From IMG/VR virus record IMGVR_UViG_3300048925_000598, positions 1 through 56,176 of that record: 56,176 nt of DNA; one strand, 5' to 3'. Below the pieces are notes generated by a model. It worked only from the letters and a program-made list of their open reading frames with translations, was not told the origin of the DNA and searched no databases. Every line of letters begins with the position of its first letter. Within the stretch, counting starts at the first letter, position 1. Shown here one piece after another: positions 49,225 through 55,528 of this stretch. Source of the DNA: a virus. A program made the position numbers and the translations under genes.

Positions 49225-49377
49225 ATGTCGACGCTTCTGATCATCATCCTGATCTTGCTGCTGGTCGGCGCTCTCCCGCGATGGGGCTACAGCAGCGGGT
49301 GGGGCTTCGGCCCCTCCGGCATCGTCGGCATCCTCCTGGTCGTGCTGATCATCATGCTGCTGACGGGGCGTCTGTAG
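49225..49377 (+). CDS. DUF3309-family two-helix membrane protein
   Basis: A 50-residue protein, MSTLLIIILILLLVGALPRW, with a glycine-rich turn (YSSGWGFGPSG) and a second helix (IVGILLVVLIIMLL). This is the DUF3309 pattern, found widely in alphaproteobacterial chromosomes with unknown function. Its place at the head of the lysis genes suggests a holin-like or membrane-accessory role, not demonstrated. Confidence 0.75.
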   Translation: MSTLLIIILILLLVGALPRWGYSSGWGFGPSGIVGILLVVLIIMLLTGRL

Positions 49378-49381
49378 CGCT

Positions 49382-49735
49382 GTGTCGGACGAGCCCGTCA
49401 CGCTGAAGGAACATATCCTCGCGCTTCTGGCGCAGATGGACCTTCGGCTGACGGCTGCAATCCTCGCCGCCAAAGAGGCCGTGAGCAAGGCCGAGACTGC
49501 CACGGAGAAGCGGTTCGAGAGCGTCAACGAGTTCCGGCAGACGCTATCCGACCAGGCAAAGAACTTCGTCTCTCGGATCGAATACGACGCCCTTCAGCGG
49601 CAAGTGACTGAGCTGAAGGACCGGTTCAACACGACCGAGGGCCGCACGAGCGGGCTTAGCCTCGGCTGGGGCATCCTCCTTTCCGTCATCACCGCGGCCG
49701 GCATCCTCGTCACGGTCTTCCTGAAGCTGAACTGA
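49382..49735 (+). CDS. Holin candidate: coiled coil plus C-terminal membrane helix
   Basis: A 117-residue protein starting with GTG. Residues 1-80 form a coiled coil (EKRFESVNEFRQTLSDQA), then a C-terminal helix (LGWGILLSVITAAGILVTVF) enters the membrane. Phage proteins of this shape next to endolysin genes are often proposed as holins. It lies 27 bases before the endolysin. Confidence 0.6.
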   Translation: MSDEPVTLKEHILALLAQMDLRLTAAILAAKEAVSKAETATEKRFESVNEFRQTLSDQAKNFVSRIEYDALQRQVTELKDRFNTTEGRTSGLSLGWGILLSVITAAGILVTVFLKLN

Positions 49736-49761
49736 CCTTCCCCGACAATCTGGAGATATTC

Positions 49762-50943
49762 ATGGTCGCCATTACGGTTGAGCAGTTGAAGCGGCTTGCG
49801 CCGAACGGCCGGGCGGACATTCTGCGGGCCGTCGCTGATGGCGGGGCAGTCCTCGACAGCTACGGCATCAACACGCCGCTCCGCATCTGCCATTTCCTCG
49901 CCCAGGTCGCTCATGAAAGCGCGGGGTTCAGGACCACCAAGGAATACGCCTCTGGCGCGGCCTATGAGGGGCGGAAGAATCTCGGCAATACCCAGCCCGG
50001 CGACGGCAAGAGGTACAAGGGCAGGGGGCTGATCCAGCTCACCGGCCGGGCCAACTATCGCACCTACGGCAAGCGGCTGGGCATCGATCTTGAGGGAGAC
50101 CCGGCGCAGGCCGAGGAGCCGGCGCTCTCGCTCCAGATCGCCTGCGAGTACTGGAAGGCGAACAACCTCAACGTTCTTGCCGACAAGGACGATGTCGCCG
50201 GCATTACCCGGAAAATCAACGGCGGATACAACGGGCTCGACGACCGGAAGAAATATCTCGCAAAGGCGAAGACGATGTGGGGTGTCCCGGTTGTTCCCAA
50301 GGCGCCTCCTGTGGTCAAACCGTCCGCCACCCCGCTTCAGGTGCAGTCCGACCCCGACAAGGCCGTCATGGTCGAAGGCTACAGCAAGGAAGTCGTCGAG
50401 AGCGCGCAGAAGACGCTGGCCTCCAAGGGCTACGATCCCGGCATCATCGACGGCAAGTATGGCTCCGGCACCATCGGTGCCATCAGCAAGGCGCAGGCCG
50501 AGAACGGCGCCCCGGTCACCGGCAAGCTCGATGACGCCACGCTGGCGCTGATCGCCTCGATGCCGCAGCGGCCCATCTCTGACGCCCGCAAGGCAGTCAC
50601 TACCGAGACGCTGCGCGAGGCCAAGAGCACGACCGTGGCCGCCGCTGACAAGGGCAGTTGGTGGTCCAAGGTCACCATATGGGCGGGCGGGCTGCTAACC
50701 GGCGGCAAGGTGGCGAACGATACCGGCGCGCTCGACGGCGTGCAGACGCTGCTCGGTCAAGGGCAGCAGGTTCGGGAGGTGGTCACGACCGGCATCGACC
50801 TCGGCGGCTGGGTGCAGGCAGCCGTCCTGCAATTCTGGCCCGTGGCCGTACTCGGCGCGGGCATCGCGGCGTTCTTCGCCTTCAAGAAGATCAAGACGGT
50901 TCGGACTGAGGCGGTGCGCCAAGGCGCCGATGTGTCCGGATGA
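49762..50943 (+). CDS. Endolysin: GH19-type muramidase with peptidoglycan-binding domain and C-terminal membrane helix
   Basis: A 393-residue lysin. Residues 1-175 match the GH19 chitinase-like phage lysin domain: AQVAHESAGF with catalytic Glu52, then YKGRGLIQLTGRANY (85-99). Residues about 203-266 form a PG_binding_1 domain (EVVESAQKTLASKGYDPGII). The C-terminus ends in a transmembrane helix (AAVLQFWPVAVLGAGIAAFF, about 351-370), which is unusual for a soluble endolysin and may anchor it or help timing. No signal peptide at the N-terminus. Confidence 0.92.
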   Translation: MVAITVEQLKRLAPNGRADILRAVADGGAVLDSYGINTPLRICHFLAQVAHESAGFRTTKEYASGAAYEGRKNLGNTQPGDGKRYKGRGLIQLTGRANYRTYGKRLGIDLEGDPAQAEEPALSLQIACEYWKANNLNVLADKDDVAGITRKINGGYNGLDDRKKYLAKAKTMWGVPVVPKAPPVVKPSATPLQVQSDPDKAVMVEGYSKEVVESAQKTLASKGYDPGIIDGKYGSGTIGAISKAQAENGAPVTGKLDDATLALIASMPQRPISDARKAVTTETLREAKSTTVAAADKGSWWSKVTIWAGGLLTGGKVANDTGALDGVQTLLGQGQQVREVVTTGIDLGGWVQAAVLQFWPVAVLGAGIAAFFAFKKIKTVRTEAVRQGADVSG

Positions 50944-51386
50944 TTTTCACATCGCTCCTTTCGTTCGCCTTCTCGCCGATCGGCCGCTGGATCGCAGGCG
51001 CGGCGGCCATCATCGCCGTGCTGCTCTCGCTCGGCCTCTACTTCGATCACAAGGGTGCGTCACGCATCCAGGCCCGCTGGGACGCTGCCAATCGTGCGGC
51101 GGCGGTCGCAGCGCAGCGCCGGGACGAACAGGCAGCAATCACGGTCGGGCAGGGCTCCAGCCAGCAGCTCGAAGCCGCCCAGCAAACCATCAACGAGTTG
51201 TCGCAAACGAGGGATGAATATGCCGAACAGCTCGATGCGGCTGAGGCCGCCCGTCAAAAGGCAGAGGACAAGCTGCGGGACAAGAAGTGCCCGGCGCCAG
51301 CTCGCCGTGGGGCTCCTGTGCTTGATCAGCGTGGGGTTGACAGCCTGCGCGCACCAGCAGTCCGGAACGCCCAGCCTAAGCGTTAA
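50940..51386 (+). CDS. Inner-membrane spanin (Rz-like)
   Basis: A 148-residue protein with an N-terminal transmembrane helix (WIAGAAAIIAVLLSLGLYF, about 17-35) and a long periplasmic coiled coil (QQLEAAQQTINELSQTRDEY). This is the usual i-spanin form. The start overlaps the endolysin stop. The o-spanin gene begins inside it in the +1 frame, as in lambda Rz/Rz1. Confidence 0.82.
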   Translation: MIFTSLLSFAFSPIGRWIAGAAAIIAVLLSLGLYFDHKGASRIQARWDAANRAAAVAAQRRDEQAAITVGQGSSQQLEAAQQTINELSQTRDEYAEQLDAAEAARQKAEDKLRDKKCPAPARRGAPVLDQRGVDSLRAPAVRNAQPKR

Positions 51387-51570
51387 TGTCCCACCGGCAC
51401 CGCCGGTCTGCAATCGCCCGGCACCCGTCCAGCGCAAGCCGGGTGTCGCCGTGGACTACCGACTTGCCAAGAGCCTTGCAGGTGAACGTGACGCCGCCCT
51501 GCTGCGCCTCGACGGATGCCGCGAGGGCTGGAATTCGATGTCGGCCAGGTATCGAACAGCAAAGCCATGA
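51220..51570 (+). CDS. Outer-membrane lipoprotein spanin (Rz1-like)
   Basis: A 116-residue protein in the +1 frame of the i-spanin gene. A basic N-region and a hydrophobic stretch lead to the lipobox LTAC with lipidated Cys43. The mature part begins AHQQSGTPSLSVNVPPAPPV and is proline-rich, as expected for Rz1. The first 167 bases overlap the Rz-like gene. The start at 51220 has GAGGG 6 bases upstream. Together with Rz it fuses the two membranes at lysis. Confidence 0.82.
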   Translation: MPNSSMRLRPPVKRQRTSCGTRSARRQLAVGLLCLISVGLTACAHQQSGTPSLSVNVPPAPPVCNRPAPVQRKPGVAVDYRLAKSLAGERDAALLRLDGCREGWNSMSARYRTAKP

Positions 51571-51699
51571 CGTGCCGTGGACTGGTGGTACTGCGGCCGA
51601 TTGTGGCGCGCGCGACAGCTTGGTGAGAGCAGATGCAAGACCCCATAAAGGAATCGGGCTCGCCATGCAGGCGGCCGCCAACGATAGCGCGATGAGAAA

Positions 51700-52041
51700 G
51701 TGGAAGCGCTTGCAAAGGCCCTCCTTGAGGGTGGGCCGCCGTTCTATCTCGCCATCGCCTCGATCTTTCTCAACATGGGGCTTTTGTATTTCATCCGGAC
51801 GATCCTCAAGGATACCCGGTCGGAAAACCGCGATCTAATCGAAGCCCTGATCCGCTCAACCGACGCCATAGATGCGTCGAGTGATACCCGCGATGAGATA
51901 CTGGATCTCGTCCGAACCATGCAGCATGGGCAGGAAATGTCCTTCGCGAAGAACGAGAGCATGCTCTCGGAAATCAAGAGCCAGGGCGCAAAGATCGAGA
52001 CCCTTCTCACGATCTCCACCCGCAGAACGTGGGATGCGTGA
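51700..52041 (+). CDS. Membrane protein with coiled coil, lysis-region
   Basis: A 113-residue protein starting with GTG. An N-terminal membrane helix (FYLAIASIFLNMGLLYFI, about 15-32) is followed by charged helices. The layout resembles holin-like or tail-region membrane proteins. It ends as TGATG with the next gene. Between 51571 and 51699 only very short frames are seen, including a 23-codon GTG frame at 51580. Confidence 0.55.
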   Translation: MEALAKALLEGGPPFYLAIASIFLNMGLLYFIRTILKDTRSENRDLIEALIRSTDAIDASSDTRDEILDLVRTMQHGQEMSFAKNESMLSEIKSQGAKIETLLTISTRRTWDA

Positions 52042-52232
52042 TGTTGTTTCGTCAGATCCTCAATCTGCTCAGGGGCAAGCGGCCGCCCGAGCTTCAGCAG
52101 GCCGTGGATGCACATCGGCGCGCTGTCGAGCGCAGCGTCCGGGATGCCCATTGGATGGCGCACGTTGCGCGGGACGCCCGACTGAACGTCCGTTCAGCGA
52201 TTGAAAGTGTCGACCGTAGCTGGGAACGCTAA
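52041..52232 (+). CDS. Phage protein of unknown function, 63 residues
   Basis: A basic helical protein, MLFRQILNLLRGKRPPELQQ, with HRRAVERSVRDAHWMAHVAR. Its start and stop overlap the neighbours, which supports translation. No family recognised. Confidence 0.5.
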   Translation: MLFRQILNLLRGKRPPELQQAVDAHRRAVERSVRDAHWMAHVARDARLNVRSAIESVDRSWER

Positions 52233-52744
52233 TGAATACTGGCATCGCATTTCCTCGGCCGCGCACGCTCCTGCTGCTGAATGTGCTCCTGATCATCTCG
52301 TTCTGGATCGGCATTCCAGACTGGATACCGGAGTGGATCGCTATCGCTATCCAGAGCGTTCGCGCGTCGGTGGCGCTCATGGTGGTCATCATCTATGGCT
52401 GGTCGATCGTCCGCATCTTGCGCGAGAATGATGCCGACCCATCGCACGGGCTGGTCATCGGAATTTTCCTCGCGTTCTTCGCGGATATCGTGGGGTCCGC
52501 CTACGGGATGGCCTGGCGCTGGAACGGCCGCCCTCCCGACTGGCCCATGATGGGCTTCTGGCAGTTCCCCGCCTACCTCACGACCATAGCCGCCATCCAC
52601 CACATCGCAGTTCCGAACGCAATCAACGGCAAGATCCCGCGGCGCCGGATCATCTGGCTGGGGGTAGCTTTCGGGCTCGCCTGCCTTATCGCAGGCATGG
52701 TGATTGGGTCGCAGCTCGCGCGCATGGGGATTGTGCCAGTATGA
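52232..52744 (+). CDS. Multi-pass membrane protein
   Basis: A 170-residue protein with about four or five hydrophobic segments: about 13-30, 38-60, 72-90, 112-130 and 140-165. There is a conserved-looking loop with His-His (IHHIAVPNAINGK). It may be a host-membrane protein made late or in the lysogen. Function unknown. Confidence 0.55.
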   Translation: MNTGIAFPRPRTLLLLNVLLIISFWIGIPDWIPEWIAIAIQSVRASVALMVVIIYGWSIVRILRENDADPSHGLVIGIFLAFFADIVGSAYGMAWRWNGRPPDWPMMGFWQFPAYLTTIAAIHHIAVPNAINGKIPRRRIIWLGVAFGLACLIAGMVIGSQLARMGIVPV

Positions 52745-52908
52745 CCCCACCACCCTCGATCCATCCCCACCTCAACTTCATCGCCGTGACGCACGAGCAT
52801 ATTCAGGTCAACGGGACAGCGGACGATCTGAAGGTGCTGGTGCAGAAGATACTGGAGGCGCTTCGGGATGCTGGAGCGCTGGCTCCTGTGGATTGGCTGG
52901 ACGTGTGA
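52741..52908 (+). CDS. 55-residue phage protein, last rightward gene of the late region
   Basis: It starts MTPPPSIHPHLNFIAVTHEH with the ATG overlapping the upstream stop by 4 bases. A helix near 29-46 (LKVLVQKILEALRDAGALAP) ends in an acidic tail. The overlap supports it; no family recognised. Confidence 0.5.
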   Translation: MTPPPSIHPHLNFIAVTHEHIQVNGTADDLKVLVQKILEALRDAGALAPVDWLDV

Positions 52909-52915
52909 GGGGCAT

Positions 52916-53146
52916 TTAGGCCAAGGGGAAGACCTTCGTGGGCTCAGGATCGAGGGTGGCGACCCCATCGGGGGTGTCCGGTAGATCAATGACGACCTTT
53001 ACGAGGGAGCTCACCGGTGGCCGGTCGATCCCCATCACGCGAAGTGCCTCGACCCCGGGATCGACGCCATCAATCTCGGCCTTTAGAACCGCCTTTCGCA
53101 TCGTAGCGAAGGCCCTATGGTTGCAGTGCAAAATGTACTGATCCAT
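52916..53146 (-). CDS. Phage protein of unknown function, last gene of the right-hand leftward operon
   Basis: A 76-residue protein starting MDQYILHCNHRAFATMRKAV. The start at 53146 is preceded by GGAGAGGG; a longer frame to 53365 has unlikely composition. It converges with the late region, 8 bases from its last gene. Confidence 0.55.
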   Translation of the reverse strand: MDQYILHCNHRAFATMRKAVLKAEIDGVDPGVEALRVMGIDRPPVSSLVKVVIDLPDTPDGVATLDPEPTKVFPLA

Positions 53147-53226
53147 CACCCTCTCCATTCCCCAGCTTCGGCCGCTCGGCCAAAGGGCCTGCCGGTGCCT
53201 GACCGGCGTTCCCCAGACTGTAGCTT

Positions 53227-53261
53227 GCCCGCTCTCCTGAAAATGGAGGGCGGGCCTTTTT
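53227..53261 (+). terminator. Strong rightward Rho-independent terminator
   Basis: GCCCGCTCTCC (53227-53237) and GGAGGGCGGGC (53245-53255) make an 11-bp stem with one G-T pair around TGAAAAT, followed by CTTTTTG. It would end late transcripts that have run past the last rightward gene, 320 bases away, and prevents deeper antisense reading into the leftward operon. Confidence 0.88.
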
Positions 53262-53262
53262 G

Positions 53263-53496
53263 CTATCGCCGGCTCAGGTCGGCAATCATGCCATCCAGTG
53301 CGCTCGGCCGCATAGCATCTTCCATGCGCCAGCCGAGTTCCCATGCCGCGTTCTTGGCCGACCATTCCTCGACCGTTTCGCCCGTCTTAACAGGCAAGTT
53401 TTCAGCCTTCAGATACGGATTGTCGAAGACGGAGCGGCCAAGCGCTCGCGCGTTGGCGCCCTGCTTCTGTAGGTCGAGGCTCTCTTGCTCGGTCAT
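53263..53496 (-). CDS. Rmf/CrpP-like small phage protein
   Basis: A 77-residue protein. The pattern ARALGRSVFDNPYL ... EEWSAKNAAWELGWRMEDA resembles the ribosome modulation factor/CrpP family, with the NPY segment, a Trp near the middle and a terminal W-x-x-GW. Members bind ribosomes or modify antibiotics, but many phage copies are unstudied. The likeness is weak. Confidence 0.5.
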   Translation of the reverse strand: MTEQESLDLQKQGANARALGRSVFDNPYLKAENLPVKTGETVEEWSAKNAAWELGWRMEDAMRPSALDGMIADLSRR

Positions 53497-53511
53497 GGTC
53501 GACCCTGTCTA

Positions 53512-53736
53512 TCACTTGGCGCCGCTGGTCTCACTCGTTGAGGCCGGCGGCGCTGCTTTCGTTTCGAACATCGCCACTGCCTCCCTGACACATGTCTCGC
53601 AGTAATCCGCGGCCTCATATTCGCCGATGGTGACGAGCCTATCTGACTGCTGATAGCAGCCGTGGCAACTCAGTTTGGCCCCCGCGTCTGCGACTAGGAG
53701 CCTGACATATTTGGGCCGGAAGGACATGGCGCTCAC
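53512..53736 (-). CDS. Small zinc-ribbon phage protein
   Basis: A 74-residue protein with CHGC (about 24-27) and CETC (about 46-49), two CxxC pairs as in small zinc ribbons. A polar tail rich in Pro, Ser and Thr follows. The ATG overlaps the upstream gene by 4 bases. Function unknown. Confidence 0.6.
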   Translation of the reverse strand: MSAMSFRPKYVRLLVADAGAKLSCHGCYQQSDRLVTIGEYEAADYCETCVREAVAMFETKAAPPASTSETSGAK

Positions 53737-53936
53737 TTCCCCCTCCTATGCTCTGCCAGTGCGGCGCGGCCGGCGTCTTCCAGCGCCCAACCCTTCTTGC
53801 CGTATCGAGCGAGGCCGGCCTTGCGGAGCTTCTGACGAGCCTGGTTCTGCTCCTCGGTGCCGCAGGGCAATCCTCTCCTGAAGGTCGGGCCGACCCGCTC
53901 CAACGCTTCGAGGAATTGATATTGTTCGGCGTCCAT
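53733..53936 (-). CDS. Phage protein of unknown function, winged-helix-like
   Basis: A 67-residue protein starting MDAEQYQFLEALERVGP with a possible winged-helix core (QARQKLRKAGLARYGKKGWA) and a basic end. GGAGGG just upstream supports 53936; 53939 is an alternative. Its start overlaps the upstream stop. Confidence 0.55.
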   Translation of the reverse strand: MDAEQYQFLEALERVGPTFRRGLPCGTEEQNQARQKLRKAGLARYGKKGWALEDAGRAALAEHRRGK

Positions 53937-54199
53937 CATCCCTCCTTCTCCTCTATGAGAGCGGAGGGGGTGGCCAGCCAATCAGCAAAAACGTACCAAG
54001 GGTCGCCGGGCTCGGCGCCGTATTCATCATCCTCGCCGTCCTGGTCAGGATCGAAGCCACCAGGCTTCGGGACGATGAGCCCGAGTTTCTCGGCGGCGTC
54101 CTGAACAACGTCGCCATTCTCACAGCCCTCCCAAGCTTCGCGGATGCGCGCGCGGGCAAACTCTTTGAGACTTTCTAACTGTTCAGCTGTGAGGCCCAT
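53936..54199 (-). CDS. Acidic phage protein, 87 residues
   Basis: It starts MGLTAEQLESLKEFARARIR, then an acidic middle (DPDQDGEDDEYGAEPGDPWY) with a YVFADWL end. I recall similar accessory proteins from alphaproteobacterial phages, without known function. The start at 54199 overlaps the last codon of the split gene as TGATG; AGGAG lies upstream in that gene's surviving 3' end, so the insertion kept this coupling signal. Confidence 0.55.
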   Translation of the reverse strand: MGLTAEQLESLKEFARARIREAWEGCENGDVVQDAAEKLGLIVPKPGGFDPDQDGEDDEYGAEPGDPWYVFADWLATPSALIEEKEG

Positions 54200-54248
54200 C
54201 ACTCCATCTCCTTCTGTAGATATTTGGTGCTTCCCCTTGCGAACGCAG

Positions 54249-54271
54249 TGCCGAATGGTAGAATCTCGGCA
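54249..54271 (+). promoter_or_regulatory. Hairpin at the left side of the tnpB element, touching its start codon
   Basis: TGCCGA (54249-54254) pairs with TCGGCA (54266-54271) around 11 bases. The last base of the stem is the first base of the tnpB ATG. It may be the left-end hairpin of an IS200/IS605-type element, a translation block, or both. Confidence 0.5.
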
Positions 54272-55470
54272 TGATTCATCGCGGTTTCCGCTTTCGTCTC
54301 TATCCCACAGATGAGCAGCAGGCCGCGTTTCGGCACTTCTCTGGAGTGTGCCGTCTGGTCTATAATCTTGCTCTTGAGCAGCGCCGCGATTGGAACAAGC
54401 AATACGTAGCCGCTACCGGACGGCCGCTGAATTTCTGCCAGCAGTCCAGCGAGCTTACTCAGCTGCGCGTCGAGTTCGATTTCATCGCCGCGGTTACGCG
54501 TACATGTCTCCAAGAATCGCTGCGCGATCTGGACACGGCCTTTCGGAAGTTCTTCTCCGGGCGCGCCAGATATCCGACCCCGAGAAAAAAGGGTGTCGAT
54601 GACCGGTTTCGTTTCATGGGGAGGGAGATCGGCCTTCGATCTCTCAACGCCAAGTGGGGGTGCGTTCGTCTGCCGAAGATCGGTTGGATAAAATTCCGCC
54701 AGTCGCGCGCACTCCGCGGAGAAATCAAAACCGTCACCATCTCCTATGACGCGCTTGGGTGGCACGTATCGTTCGGGTGCGCGATTGAACACGAGCCGCC
54801 TACGAATATCTGCCCGTCTGTTGGCATTGACCGCGGCGTGGCCCAGACCCTCACCTTCTCTACCGGAGAGAGCCTTTCGATCCCCGCCAGCCTTGAGACG
54901 ATAGATCGGCGCTATCGGAATGCGCAGCGCACGCTTTCCCGCCGTAAACGGGGGTCTAAGCGCCGGCTGAAAGCACTCCGTCGGGTAGCTTCCATCAGCG
55001 CCAGGCGTGCGCGCGTGCGCCTTGATTGGCAGCACAAGGCATCGGCGGGCATAGTTGGCCGCTTCGGCACTGTGGTGCTGGAGGACCTGAAGGTTAAAAG
55101 GATGACGGCTGCAGGCGTCGGTACCGGTGCCGGCCAGAAGGCGGGTCTCAACCGCGGAATCCTGAACCAGGGATGGAGCGCCTTCGCGACGCTGCTTGCC
55201 TACAAGCTTGAAGAACGCGGGGGAGGGCTCATTCTCGTCGATCCCGCCTATACCTCGCAGACGTGTTCGGAATGCGGAGTCGTGGACAGGGAGAGCCGCA
55301 AGAGCCAAGCGGTTTTCGCCTGCCAGCATTGCGGCTTCCGTGCCCATGCCGACCACAACGCTGCGATCAACATCTTGCGCCGGAACACGGCGTCTATGCG
55401 CGTGGAGGGGGTGCCTTTTGCCCCCTATGAAACGCGAACTGTAAACGCCGCTCGCGCGGCGGGATGTTAA
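54271..55470 (+). CDS. tnpB: TnpB, RNA-guided nuclease of an IS200/IS605-type element
   Basis: A 399-residue TnpB, the Cas12-like nuclease guided by an RNA made from the element's 3' end. An N-terminal helix-turn-helix (about 1-50) leads to a RuvC nuclease with Asp187 in GIDRGV, Glu271 in VLEDLKV and Asp361 in ADHNAAINIL. The zinc ribbon has CSEC (332-335) and CQHC (351-354). All catalytic residues are intact and the length is normal. No TnpA transposase gene lies in the window, so the element cannot move on its own. No proper ribosome site precedes the ATG. Confidence 0.93.
   Translation: MIHRGFRFRLYPTDEQQAAFRHFSGVCRLVYNLALEQRRDWNKQYVAATGRPLNFCQQSSELTQLRVEFDFIAAVTRTCLQESLRDLDTAFRKFFSGRARYPTPRKKGVDDRFRFMGREIGLRSLNAKWGCVRLPKIGWIKFRQSRALRGEIKTVTISYDALGWHVSFGCAIEHEPPTNICPSVGIDRGVAQTLTFSTGESLSIPASLETIDRRYRNAQRTLSRRKRGSKRRLKALRRVASISARRARVRLDWQHKASAGIVGRFGTVVLEDLKVKRMTAAGVGTGAGQKAGLNRGILNQGWSAFATLLAYKLEERGGGLILVDPAYTSQTCSECGVVDRESRKSQAVFACQHCGFRAHADHNAAINILRRNTASMRVEGVPFAPYETRTVNAARAAGC
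55446..55461 (+). ncRNA. Right-end hairpin, expected part of the TnpB guide (omega) RNA
   Basis: CGCCGC (55446-55451) and GCGGCG (55456-55461) form a 6-bp stem with a TCGC loop within the last codons of tnpB. In known systems the scaffold of the guide RNA comes from the 3' end of tnpB and the right end, and the guide is the sequence just past the element. The RNA limits cannot be set by eye. Confidence 0.45.
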
Positions 55471-55528
55471 CTGTTCATCAGGAGGGGTTGTTGTCCGCTC
55501 AGTCTCGGCGGCCACCCTCTCGATCATG

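Larger units (their letters stand above)
54205..55495 (+). mobile_element. tnpB-only insertion element (IS200/IS605-like, no tnpA)
   Basis: The element covers tnpB plus short ends, bounded by coding sequence of the split phage gene: its last codons to about 54230 and its first codons from about 55475. The exact ends are uncertain because no intact copy of the target is present, and these elements do not make target duplications. A left-end hairpin (54249-54271) and a right-end hairpin (55446-55461) fit single-strand transposition. Confidence 0.65.
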
